Both the position numbers and the translations under genes were made by a program. The notes beneath the pieces are model-generated. The model was not told where the DNA came from. It searched no databases and worked only from the letters and a program-made list of their open reading frames with translations. Of a DNA stretch of 48,929 nucleotides, positions 29,688 to 39,700 are shown one piece after another (within the stretch, counting starts at the first letter, position 1; every line of letters starts with the position of its first letter). Source of the stretch: a virus; IMG/VR virus record IMGVR_UViG_3300036785_001048, positions 1 through 48,929 of that record. One strand, given 5' to 3'.

Positions 29688-32311
29688 TGGCTGTATTTGC
29701 TTATTCACCAGCGGTGGAAATTTACATCAAGCGCACCGCTGAAGGGCCTAACGGCACCGTCTATGACGTGAGCCCCGACATAGTCAAAGGTCAGTGCATC
29801 CTGCGTGAGAACGCCCCTCACCAGATGACGGTGACACTGATGAACAAGGCCCGACGCTATGACGCTCTCTTCGCCCCTAATGACTTGTTCGCCATTTATT
29901 TGAAGCGGACTCGCCGTCTCCTGGTCATGAGCGGCTACCTGGACTCGGTGCCCTGGTACTCCACCTGGGAGCGCTCGGTCCAGATATTCGGCACCTGTAC
30001 CATGAAGAGGCTCCTGCAAAAGCGTTGGGACCCGGGTACCACGGCGGTCCTGACCCTCTTGGCCAAAGAGGGTAATTCGGTTCAGCAAAAGGCAACAGAT
30101 GGCGGGATGGCGGCTAAGGCTAAGGGGCTTATTACCCAGGTGGGGGGATGGCCTCAGGATACTGTGCATATTGGCGCTTTGCCGACTACTTGGGCGGACA
30201 AGATCGCCACTTTGTATACTGCCGCCGCCCCATTATTGCTGGGTAACGTCCTGTCCAATTTGGGTAGTACTGTCTCCCTTTCAGAGTTGAACAGCCCTAT
30301 GGTGGGCTCTACCTATGTCCCCCAGTCATTACCCAAGGGGTTAACGTCCAAAGACGTCAACTATTTTGCTTTACCGGGCCCTAACAAGGTTGTGCGCGCC
30401 GTCCCCTTTTCGTCCTCGGGTAACCCGATCTGCCCGCCCAAGTACGGCCCGAAGGGTTATTACTGCCAGATGGACTGGGGCTATCTGGCCCCCGGGGGAT
30501 CGAAATTACGGGGACCTATGAGAGCTTGGCTGGCCCGTCAGAAACCGTCTGGCTCGGGGCCGGTCATGGTCTATTGCAACACTACTCAAAAGACCGTATT
30601 GTGCCAGCCGGTGGACGACGGCCCTGGTCGCTATAACGCCTCTGACTATAAGATCGGCCTGTCCAAGGCGGCTCTGGACAAACTGAGCATCACCCAGGAC
30701 ATGATCAATAAGAAGGTGGCGGTCAATGTCGCCTGGTGCGATCAGACCGTCAATAACGACTACTATCCATTGGGTCCTTGGCCGATGTACGAGGAGTTCA
30801 AATCAGTCAAGGGGTCGAAGAGGAAGGTTGCCGTTGGCGTCAAGGCCCCGGTATGGACTGACAACAGCGACAACCAAAGCCCTTACACGGTAAGTGTCGA
30901 ATCAAGTCAACAAGGTCAATCGGCGGCGCAATGGGCACTCAAGTATGTGGGTAAAGCCAATTACGGCACCACTCCTCAAGGTGCCGGTGGTACGGGTCAA
31001 GTTTTGCCCGGGAAATTTGGTCTTTTACCGACCTTTGACTGTTCCGGGTTGTCTTATGCTGCCTGGAAGCAAGCGGGGGTGAACTGGCCGCATTTATCTT
31101 CTGAAGGACAATGGTGGGCTAACGGCAATGATTCCAGTGGCGGGGTCAACCCCAAAATGCAGGTGGTAACCAGCCAGGACCAATTGATCCCGGGTGACTT
31201 GATTTTTTACAACAACCATTTGTCCGGTGATACTCAGCTCGACCCTAATCATGTGGCCATCTATACCGGTACCGACGCCAAGACGGGCGAGAAGATGACG
31301 GTCCAGGCCGCGGGCCACCAAGTAGGTATTATAACTGCACCAGTGAACGCCCCACCAATGACCATTACGGGCATGGGACGACCGGCGGGGTACCCGGGTT
31401 ACAATAAACAAAAATCCAGGACTATCCCGGGCTCCACCACCAAGGCGAACCAAGCGACAAGCCTCATTGGAGGGCTCACCCAGGGTGTGCCCAACAACAC
31501 CAATTTCATCAATTACTGGGAATGGTTCGGGCAAGGCCCCACCCAAGAGGGCTCCCTCCTGACCGGTATCCGGGGCCTGCTCAACGACCAGCCCTTGTTG
31601 CCCTTTATCAATACCGTGCTCAATGCCTCCATGCGCAGTTGGTGCTCGGCCCCCAATGGCGACTTCATTGCCTGGTTCCCTGATTACTTTGGGGCCTATG
31701 GGGCTTCCGCCACCATCAGTATCGCGGATATTGAGCTGATGGACTTTTCAATCAGTTGGTCAGACCAGAACATGGTTACCCATCAATACGTGGCGGCGTC
31801 CTGGGTTACGAATATAATGGGCACCTCTCCCGCCGGGACCCCGACCATAGGCAACCTGGCCACTACCGATGGTATAGTCACCCTGGAGATGGGCTCGGTG
31901 TCCAACAACATCCTCCAGACCGTGCTTAACCTGAAGTCGGGGGATGCTTCGGGCCTGGGTGACCCCCAGGCCATCTTGAACCGCTTCGGGGCTCGCTCCA
32001 ACTTCCAGCAGATCGGTATTCAATTAGGCGACCAGGCCCAGTTTTGGTACGCCCTGTACCTGTTCCAGCTCAACTGGGCCTCCATGTTCACCGCTGACGT
32101 ACCGATCACATTTATGCCTGAATGTTTCCCCGGTATGTTGATGCGCCTGACAGACGGGTTCCAGGCTTATATCAACCAGGTGGTGCACGCTTGGGACTTT
32201 ACTGATGGTGGCCCCGGGTTTACCACCCAGTTGGCCATCATGGCCCCTTCGGACTTCAAGAAGAACACTTTGTTCGGCTTGCCTAAGGGCGGCACTCAGG
32301 CGGTGGTGTGA
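29687..32311 (+). CDS. Baseplate hub protein with NlpC/P60 peptidase domain
   Basis: An 874-residue protein from ATG 29687. The N-terminal ~130 residues (YSPAVEIYIKRTAEGPNGTV, QCILRENAPHQMTVTLMN) resemble the hub domain of gp27/gpD type. Residues ~410-560 are an NlpC/P60 cysteine peptidase: AAQWALKYVGKANYG, FDCSGLSYAAWKQAG with C452, DLIFYNN, and HVAIYTG with H522, then a later His in AAGHQVGI. Such enzymes cut peptide bonds in peptidoglycan. The C-terminal third returns to a hub-like fold (FQLNWASMFTADVPITFMPE). The combination implies envelope penetration by the tail tip. It ends by overlapping the next start. Confidence 0.8.
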   Translation: MAVFAYSPAVEIYIKRTAEGPNGTVYDVSPDIVKGQCILRENAPHQMTVTLMNKARRYDALFAPNDLFAIYLKRTRRLLVMSGYLDSVPWYSTWERSVQIFGTCTMKRLLQKRWDPGTTAVLTLLAKEGNSVQQKATDGGMAAKAKGLITQVGGWPQDTVHIGALPTTWADKIATLYTAAAPLLLGNVLSNLGSTVSLSELNSPMVGSTYVPQSLPKGLTSKDVNYFALPGPNKVVRAVPFSSSGNPICPPKYGPKGYYCQMDWGYLAPGGSKLRGPMRAWLARQKPSGSGPVMVYCNTTQKTVLCQPVDDGPGRYNASDYKIGLSKAALDKLSITQDMINKKVAVNVAWCDQTVNNDYYPLGPWPMYEEFKSVKGSKRKVAVGVKAPVWTDNSDNQSPYTVSVESSQQGQSAAQWALKYVGKANYGTTPQGAGGTGQVLPGKFGLLPTFDCSGLSYAAWKQAGVNWPHLSSEGQWWANGNDSSGGVNPKMQVVTSQDQLIPGDLIFYNNHLSGDTQLDPNHVAIYTGTDAKTGEKMTVQAAGHQVGIITAPVNAPPMTITGMGRPAGYPGYNKQKSRTIPGSTTKANQATSLIGGLTQGVPNNTNFINYWEWFGQGPTQEGSLLTGIRGLLNDQPLLPFINTVLNASMRSWCSAPNGDFIAWFPDYFGAYGASATISIADIELMDFSISWSDQNMVTHQYVAASWVTNIMGTSPAGTPTIGNLATTDGIVTLEMGSVSNNILQTVLNLKSGDASGLGDPQAILNRFGARSNFQQIGIQLGDQAQFWYALYLFQLNWASMFTADVPITFMPECFPGMLMRLTDGFQAYINQVVHAWDFTDGGPGFTTQLAIMAPSDFKKNTLFGLPKGGTQAVV

Positions 32312-32931
32312 TGAAGATCAATGCTACTAATGCCAGAGCTTTCCAAGAGAGCGGCTCGGTTGTTTCCAACATTATCCGCCGCGTCGAGGTCTGGGGCGTG
32401 GACCCGGACTGGAAGAATGACGCCGGGACGGTTAACATCCCCCTCACTATGTGCCGGGACGCTACCGGGTTCCTGTACCAGGTTTTCCAGACTTCGTCTA
32501 TGGGCAATGCCATACCCCAGGTGGGTGAGTGGTGGTTGATCAGCCGGGCGTTAGGCCTGTGGACCTTCCTGTCCCGTCTGGCCGTGCCTACGCCGATTAC
32601 CCAGACCCTTGCCGAGGGTACGCATGCATATCAGATGATGCCCAGCAACCGGTTTGTGTTCGCCTTCCCGAACAGTGGCCAAACTTGTACCATTACCATG
32701 CCTAACCCCATCTCAGGCGTCCAGGGTGACGTCTACGGGGTTCGTAATACCAGTGGTGGTGGCACCAATTATACTGGCACTGTGAACCTTGCCCCCTTCA
32801 ATAACGAACAAATCCATGGCCCTAGCGTCTTTGGGGCTCACAGCGGGGCTATGTTCGTCACCGACAATCATGATTGGTTCTGCCTGGGGGATTCGGTAGC
32901 TTCGGCTGGTACCCAGATCGGTGGGGCTTGA
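32311..32931 (+). CDS. Baseplate-associated protein
   Basis: A 206-residue protein; ATG 32311 shares its A with the preceding stop. The N-terminal ~100 residues (RRVEVWGVDPDWKNDAGTVN, SMGNAIPQVGEWWLISRALG) suggest a small beta-barrel of OB or SH3 type, as in baseplate spike proteins of gpV/gp5 kind. The rest is a beta-rich domain with Thr/Asn repeats (ISGVQGDVYGVRNTSGGGTN). The next gene, a methyltransferase, starts on the last base of its stop. Name by context and fold impression. Confidence 0.45.
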   Translation: MKINATNARAFQESGSVVSNIIRRVEVWGVDPDWKNDAGTVNIPLTMCRDATGFLYQVFQTSSMGNAIPQVGEWWLISRALGLWTFLSRLAVPTPITQTLAEGTHAYQMMPSNRFVFAFPNSGQTCTITMPNPISGVQGDVYGVRNTSGGGTNYTGTVNLAPFNNEQIHGPSVFGAHSGAMFVTDNHDWFCLGDSVASAGTQIGGA

Positions 32932-33818
32932 TGCGCTATGGGAGCCTGTGCAGTGGCGTAGGGGGCCTGGACCTGGCGGTGGAGGCCGTATTCGGGGCCG
33001 AGGTGTCCTGGCACGCCGAAGTGGACAAAGAAGCGGCCAAGGTCTTAGCTAAACACTGGCCCGGAGTACCGAACCTGGGAGATATCACCCAAATAGCTTG
33101 GGAAGATGTGCTCCCGGTAGTCGAGGTAGTCTGTGCTGGCCCACCTTGCCAGCCCACTTCCCGTTCTGGCCCTCGTAAAGGAGAAGCAGATGAACGGTTC
33201 CTTTGGCCAAACATCCTGGACGCCGTGGGAAGACTGCGCCCTGGATGGGTGGTCCTTGAGAACCCCCCTGGGGTCAAGCCCTGGCTCGGGCGAATTATCT
33301 TCTGCTTGGCCCAGCTCGGGTATGTGGGGACCTGGGGCGTTTACAGTGCTGCCGCCGTTGGCGCCTGCCATCGAAGAGAGCGCGTCTTTGCCCTTGCTGC
33401 CCACCCCGGTAGCTCAGGAGTCAAATACTTCTGCGACCTCCTTTCTGGCTCGCAAGAACCGGGATGGCGGGACGAGGGCCCAGGCGACCTCATTACGCGT
33501 CCTGTTGGCTGGGCAGATGCCGGGGGAAGACCTGTCCTGGCCCAGTTCCCGGACGGGACGTCCAAGGACTACGGCCCCGCCCTTCGACGCCACCAGTCCG
33601 TAGTCGGGCGCCCTTGCCCGAAACCCTTGGAGAATGGTTACCTGCGGGGCCGGTTCCTGGAATGGATGATGATGCTGCCTGAGGATTGGACGGTGGAGGC
33701 CACCCTCAGCGCCCAGCGCCGCCTCCTGGGCAACGCTGTGTGCCCTCCTCAGGCCGAAATGGCCCTCTGGGGGCTCCTGGAGCGCCTGATGGGCTTGCTC
33801 GGCTCTAGCGGGCACTGA
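32931..33818 (+). CDS. Orphan DNA cytosine-C5 methyltransferase
   Basis: A 295-residue enzyme from ATG 32931. C5-methyltransferase motifs in order: SLCSGVGGLDLAVE (motif I, AdoMet), a GPPCQPTSRSG block with catalytic C73 (motif IV), ENPPG (motif VI; an N-P variant of ENV), HRRERVF (motif VIII) and LGNAVCPPQAEMAL (motif X). The target-recognition region (~180-250) is short. No restriction endonuclease lies nearby, so it likely protects phage DNA from host restriction or marks it. It is translationally coupled to the preceding baseplate gene, an unusual place for such an enzyme. Confidence 0.85.
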   Translation: MRYGSLCSGVGGLDLAVEAVFGAEVSWHAEVDKEAAKVLAKHWPGVPNLGDITQIAWEDVLPVVEVVCAGPPCQPTSRSGPRKGEADERFLWPNILDAVGRLRPGWVVLENPPGVKPWLGRIIFCLAQLGYVGTWGVYSAAAVGACHRRERVFALAAHPGSSGVKYFCDLLSGSQEPGWRDEGPGDLITRPVGWADAGGRPVLAQFPDGTSKDYGPALRRHQSVVGRPCPKPLENGYLRGRFLEWMMMLPEDWTVEATLSAQRRLLGNAVCPPQAEMALWGLLERLMGLLGSSGH

Positions 33819-33843
33819 GGGGTCTTAGAGCACCTCAAGGAAC

Positions 33844-34269
33844 ATGCAGGGGCTCGCGCTGGTGAACGGCGACCTAGTGGTTGGCCAGTCTGGGTATGTG
33901 ACGGTCTCAGGTACAGCCAAAGTTCTCCAAGATTTGACGATAGCCACCCTGGAGCCCTACGGAAGTGACCCTTACCACCCGGGCTGGGGATCATATATAG
34001 ACACCTATATAGGCCAAAACCCAACCGTGGCCCAGCCCTTGGCCCAGACCGAGGTTGTCCGTTTGGTCAGTAACTATATGACCATACAGCAGTACCAGCA
34101 AAGCACGGCCCTGTCCCAGGGCCAGGTGTCGCCCTTTACCAACGATGACTACGTGGTTGGTCTGGCTTCCCTGAACACTACTCAAGACCTTACCTCCATC
34201 ACCGTGTCGGCCACAGTGCAGGTAGCTTCGGGGTCTACCGTAGGCGTCTCAACCACCGTTGGCGGCTGA
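33844..34269 (+). CDS. Baseplate wedge protein, gp25-like
   Basis: A 141-residue protein from ATG 33844. The pattern LVNGDLVVGQSGYVTVSGTAKVLQDLTIATLEP, with GSDPYHPGWGSYID (residues ~40-56), is typical of gp25-like wedge proteins of contractile tails: a helix-beta core and the conserved SDPxxPxWG loop. The C-terminus is Thr/Val/Ser-rich. Its partner, the Baseplate_J protein, follows 32 bp downstream. The pair forms the core of the baseplate wedge that fires sheath contraction. Confidence 0.75.
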   Translation: MQGLALVNGDLVVGQSGYVTVSGTAKVLQDLTIATLEPYGSDPYHPGWGSYIDTYIGQNPTVAQPLAQTEVVRLVSNYMTIQQYQQSTALSQGQVSPFTNDDYVVGLASLNTTQDLTSITVSATVQVASGSTVGVSTTVGG

Positions 34270-34301
34270 CAAGGCGCTAAGGAGGGAAGGAGGCCCCCCC
34301 T

Positions 34302-36788
34302 TTGTCGTCTATTAGCCCGAGCCAGAGCGATATCGCCAGTCAGATCATCGCCGCCCTCAATGTGGCCGAGCCCGATCTGGACACTTCGGTAGGGACCACT
34401 GTCCGCAAGATGATCGATGCTTTTTCCGATCAATTATCGGGGGCTTATGCCGACAACAATATCTCGGCCTCGGCCAGTGATGTCACCAACCTGACCGGGA
34501 CTGCGCTCGATAATTACGTAGGAAGTTTCGGGATGGCCCGGTTCCCGGCCAAAAGCGCCAGTGGGTTGGTGATCTTTTCCCGGCCCCCGGCGGTAAGCGC
34601 TACCGTCCTGCCTGACATCACCATCCCGGGTGGCACCATCGTGGCCACCACCGATAGTAACCCCATCACTTTTTCGGTCATGTTCAATGCCGTCATGCCT
34701 GGAGCGGACCTGAGCATCAGTGTCCCGGTGGTGGCGGTAGTAGGGGCGAGCGCCAGCAATGTGGCGGCGGGGAACATCTCGGTCATTTCTACCCCGGTCA
34801 CCGGCATCAGCTCGGTGTCCAACCCATTGGCCATGACCGGGGGGGCCGACGCTGAATCAGATGCCGCCCTGATCGCCCGGTTCCAGGCCACCAACTTTAG
34901 AGGTTTTACCGGCACTGTGGCCAACTTAGTCGGTGTATCTCTGGAAAATACCGCCGTGTCCCGGGTGAACCCCATCGGGCCGCGGTCGACCACCATGGTC
35001 CAGGTCCAGATTTCAGGGTCCCCGGGTACCGGTACCACCCAGCCCGTGGAATGGCCCTACATCTACAGCGACAATATGTTCTTTGGGCCCGATATCGGGG
35101 ATGGGCAAATCCTGAACCCGACCAGTCAGTACACCGCCACCATCACCCAGGACGGCGGTACCGGGCTCTACTACATCTCGATCACCGTGGTGGCCCCTAC
35201 GGCAGCCACCGTGGTGGCGGCGGCAGCAGCCAACCTGACCACCCCCATCACCACCTCCAACAACACTTTCCAGTTCGGGAACATTACCTATACGGTGGCC
35301 CCCGGTACGTATACCACGGCGCCCACCTTGATGGCGGCTATGCAGGCCGCTACTTCGCCCACCGGGGCTCTTTCCACGGTTATTACCCTCACCAATAATG
35401 CGGGCATATTCACGGCTACGGCGGTAGCCCTGGGACCAGCTCCTAACGGGCTTGCCTTTACCGAAGGTAGTGGGTTCCTGGCCCTGTCCGGGTTTGCCGT
35501 CAACCAGGCCCTGGCCGGGGGCTCCGGTGCCCCTAACGGTATTTATGAGCTTCAGTACGATTACCAGTCGCCCTGGACGCGTAATTCGGTAGCTAACCAC
35601 ATCCTGAACGATGTGGACATCTGGGTCGATGGCACCGATTACCAGGAAGCGACCGAGACCCTGCCCTTCGGGGTGGGTAGCGGCGCCCCGGCCCCCTCCG
35701 GGACTTTCACTGCGACCACCACCAGTACCTATTACACCAACAACTGGGTACGCTCGGACGGGATCACCCACCCCACCGTGGGGAACTTCTTTATCCCGGT
35801 GAGCTTTACCCCGGTGGCGGCTTTGCCAGCCACCATGTTCGACGGTGTCCATAACGGCCCCATTGGTTACCTGTTCGGGACTCATTACTGGTTGGTGCAC
35901 AATTTAGGGGCTACGGGCTGGAGCCCGCACTCTTTGGGTGGGATCGAATGGTCGGCCTCGGCTCTTTGGGGGGCCACCGGTAACTGGACTATGGCGGTTG
36001 AGTACTACTACAACGGCGTCCCCTCCGAGATCGAGACGGACTTATCGGGCCAGAGCCTGGCCGGGACTCAGAACGTCTGGTGCCACCAGGCCAATGAGAT
36101 GTACCTGAACTTCACTTTGGTAGTGGTCCTGGTCCAGGGCTATACGTACAGCTCGGTGCTGCCCGCGGTAGAAGCAGCTCTGGTCAATGTATGCGGGGGG
36201 ATCACTTTCACCCAGACCCTGGACATATCTGAGATAATTGCTGCCGTCCAGGACGTGAACGGTATCCAGGCGGTACGGATGGCCACCCCGGCCATCAGCA
36301 ATACCTCGTTGGGTGACATGGCCACCTTGGTGGCGGCGGCTTCTAACGGGGCTATCTTGGCCAACTGGACGAGTACCGCGCCGGGGACTCTCTCCTGCAA
36401 CCCCGTCCCACCTAACTGGCCGACTTCGGGAGTGGTGCAGCTCTATTCAGGCACTACCACGCTGACCTGGATGGCCAATGTCTATTATTCGGCTGTTTCA
36501 GGCAATAACCTGACTGGCTGTATTACCATGTCGGGTTCGGGCACCCTGGCTACCGGCAACGTAATTCAGGGCCCTTACAACGTACAACAGGTCACCGCCC
36601 CTATCGAGGTCACCATCAACACCAGTGGGCAAGGGGTCACCGAGCTGGAGATGCCCACCAGCAACATTGTCCAAACCTGGGCACCCAAGACCGACATCAC
36701 CTTCAATGAAGTGAGCTACCCGGTGTTCAACGAGGTATGGCTGATCGTACGGAGCCAGAACACCTTCCGGGCCAACGAGAACGACTGA
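34302..36788 (+). CDS. Baseplate J-like wedge protein
   Basis: An 828-residue protein from TTG 34302, with GGAAGGAGG 7 nt upstream. The N-terminal part matches the Baseplate_J pattern (LDTSVGTTVRKMIDAFSDQL, TGTALDNYVGSFGMAR, then GGADAESDAALIARFQATNF, GTVANLVGVSLENTAVSRV). Several insertions of ~100 residues follow, beta-rich with Thr/Ala-rich patches (~300-500). The C-terminal part is again structural. It joins the gp25-like protein in the wedge. The extra domains make it much longer than P2 gpJ (about 300 residues) and may contact fibres. Confidence 0.75.
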   Translation: MSSISPSQSDIASQIIAALNVAEPDLDTSVGTTVRKMIDAFSDQLSGAYADNNISASASDVTNLTGTALDNYVGSFGMARFPAKSASGLVIFSRPPAVSATVLPDITIPGGTIVATTDSNPITFSVMFNAVMPGADLSISVPVVAVVGASASNVAAGNISVISTPVTGISSVSNPLAMTGGADAESDAALIARFQATNFRGFTGTVANLVGVSLENTAVSRVNPIGPRSTTMVQVQISGSPGTGTTQPVEWPYIYSDNMFFGPDIGDGQILNPTSQYTATITQDGGTGLYYISITVVAPTAATVVAAAAANLTTPITTSNNTFQFGNITYTVAPGTYTTAPTLMAAMQAATSPTGALSTVITLTNNAGIFTATAVALGPAPNGLAFTEGSGFLALSGFAVNQALAGGSGAPNGIYELQYDYQSPWTRNSVANHILNDVDIWVDGTDYQEATETLPFGVGSGAPAPSGTFTATTTSTYYTNNWVRSDGITHPTVGNFFIPVSFTPVAALPATMFDGVHNGPIGYLFGTHYWLVHNLGATGWSPHSLGGIEWSASALWGATGNWTMAVEYYYNGVPSEIETDLSGQSLAGTQNVWCHQANEMYLNFTLVVVLVQGYTYSSVLPAVEAALVNVCGGITFTQTLDISEIIAAVQDVNGIQAVRMATPAISNTSLGDMATLVAAASNGAILANWTSTAPGTLSCNPVPPNWPTSGVVQLYSGTTTLTWMANVYYSAVSGNNLTGCITMSGSGTLATGNVIQGPYNVQQVTAPIEVTINTSGQGVTELEMPTSNIVQTWAPKTDITFNEVSYPVFNEVWLIVRSQNTFRANEND

Positions 36789-36792
36789 CAAG

Positions 36793-39700
36793 ATGAGCGA
36801 CCCGAACTCCCCCATCAGTACTCAGCTCGCTTCTAATGCCCCCGTACCAAACGGGTTGAACGTAGTAACGGCGCCCTTGTTGCCCGACCAGAGCATTTTG
36901 GCCAACATGCTCAATTTTCCGTCTCAGACCTACAAATTGAATTTTGGGTCTTCCATTGTGAAGCTCATGAGTTCGATAATGGGGCCTTCGGGTGGGGGCC
37001 AGCTCCGTCAACGCAGTTTGATGAGCCGGTTGCGGTCTTCAGTTTCTTCGACCTATTACACCGACCTGGACCGAAGCCTGGGGGCGGTGCTTGGTATTTC
37101 CCGGCAATTGGGTGAGAGCCTCCCTTTCAACCCCTATACCACGGCGGCTCCATCGACGGGGTCAGGGTCATGGTTGGCTATGGCCGAAGCTGACGCTACT
37201 TACCGGGACCGCCTGTTCCAAGTATTGCGGGCGGTGAACACTTACGGGCCTACAGCCATAGGTATCAAGCTCATCGCGGAGAGCTTCTTGTTGGCCCCGG
37301 TGGAAGTAACCGAGTATTACCGGGGTAACCCTACATCGAACATTACGGCCAACCCTCCTCTGGCTTATTACGTCACGGTCACCCCTCATGTCACCCCGAC
37401 CCCTCAGCAGCGCTATGGGCTCATGAAGATCCTGAACCGGATCAAGCCCGCTCAGGCCACCATCACTTTGGCCAATGCCCCTGCGACTAGTCCCTATATC
37501 CAGGTGAACATGCGCAATGCCGGGGCTTCATCGTTTTATTGGGAAGTCCAATCGGTTTCTTCCACTCCCTCCATTTATGGGTCGACTGCGGTCCCTCAGT
37601 ATGCCTTTGGGTCGTCCCAGGCGGCGGTATGGACGGTAAACGGTTGGGTTTCGGGGACTTTGTCTTATGCCCAGGACGAGAGTGGGGTCCTGTTGGCCCC
37701 TAGTGATTTTGAGCAGGTCACCTGGGCCGATGGGACGATCACCAATTACAGCGCCGTTTATGCCTTGGCCCCCGCTTCGGAATCGATATTGGGGACTATG
37801 GTGGTGCCCGGTAATTCTCTGGCCAACCCGATAAATTCCGATAATTCGACGGTCTCGGACATCCTCATGTCAGGGGCTTCGATCTCTTCCATTCAAGGCG
37901 CTTCTACCATTACCGCCCAGAACGTCCCCCAGTTCTGGTCGACCCCGGCGCGGGCCTATACCGACCCCACTCAAGAGGTGATCGAGGTCCGGTTCTCGTC
38001 CCCGGTCAATGTCAATGCGGTGTCGTTCCACTTGGCCAATTTCCCCTGTACGGCCATTTTTCAGGTTTATGACACCATCAACCAGGCGTGGCTCAATTAT
38101 TACACCCAGACGATAACCACTTCGGTCCCCAATATCCTGCCTAACCCTACCGATGCTTTGAGGGCGAAGACCCACCCTCAGCACTTTGGCCAAGGTCACT
38201 GGGTCTCGGTGGGGTTCCGGTTCAACCCCATCAGTTTTACCCAGGCCCGGATCATCATGTACCGACCGGGACCGAACGGCCCTACAGGGCCGTTCTCAGC
38301 TACCTCTGGGCTCCCTGCTCTGTACTCGCTGGGAGTGACGGATTTCTCCTTTGACTACGTAGTGGACTCAGCCAGTCAGTTGCCTGATAATGGCACTGTT
38401 TCGCTGGAGACTATCGGGTCATCGACCGATGTAGCCGGGAACACCATCACCTATTCGGTCTACAGTGAGGTACCAGAGATCGACAACGGCACTCTGGACC
38501 AATGGCGTTGTTTCCCCCAGCCGGTGAACAACGCCGTGGTGTGCCTGTACCTGGACACCCGTGATGCCGCTGGCAACCCTCAGGTCATCGACCGGTTCTT
38601 TATCGTCCCCACTCATCTGGGAGTGGGTTGCACGCTCTATTTCTCTATCACTGAGCCGACTACCACAGGGGATATGAGCACCTGCGATTGGATATTGCTG
38701 AACCGCTCGTACATGCTTATGACGGGTTGGATGGTGGTCCCTCCTATCGCCGCCAAATACTGGAAGTTCGAGATGAGCGGGTTGGTGGCCGAGCCCTTAC
38801 AAAACCCCTTCCCGATTACTACCGACATCTTGATGTTCGGCAGCAACGTTATCAACCCGACCACGGGGTCTCCCGGGTACCTAGGGGCACTACCGGCGGG
38901 GGCAGCCACCAACTCTGACCTGGCTGCGGCCCAGCCCACTTTGAGCATACCGGTGGTCAACCCTTCTCCTGCCTCAGGGACCTATTCGGCCTCTGCCGCC
39001 CTGGTGGCGAACGACCCCACTCTGGCCCAAGCGCTTCAGGTCAATTTTGCCAATTACGGTTATATCGACTGGCAACCCTTTGGAGCACCCCCGGCTACCC
39101 TGGGTGGCCCGGACGACTACACCACCACCACCATCGCGTCGGTCAACACGGTAGGGTTCTTCACTGGGTTTTCCTCCATTGTGGCCTACCGCAGCAACCC
39201 CGCCTGTCCCATAGACACGGCCTTGTACTACGAACTTTTTTACGACCAGTACCAGATCGCTTCGGCCAACTGCCAGACGACGGGAGGCATCTATTCGGGA
39301 GCCGGTACCCCGCCCTACCCGAACAACAACCCCCAGGCGGAGCTGTTGGCCACCCCGGCGGTGGTTACTTCCAAGAGCTATATCTCGGCTTCTATGGTGA
39401 CCAAAGTCCAGTTTGCCACTCAGCAGTCCCCGCCCTCTCAGATCGTACCGTTCGATACTTTCCGTAATGGCCGTTACATAACTTCGCCCACCAACACCTA
39501 CACCTGGAACGACCAGAGTGACTGGAACATCGTGGGTATGGGCGACGTTGTGGTCAACTTCAATTCCCAGACCCTCAACCCCGTTGTTAGCCGGGGCGCC
39601 ACCAGCTATACCGGGCCACAGGCCAACGGATTGGTTTCCGGCCCCTTCCAGACTTCTCCGACCGGGTACATCACTTTTGCCGTACGGCTCAACATCCTGT

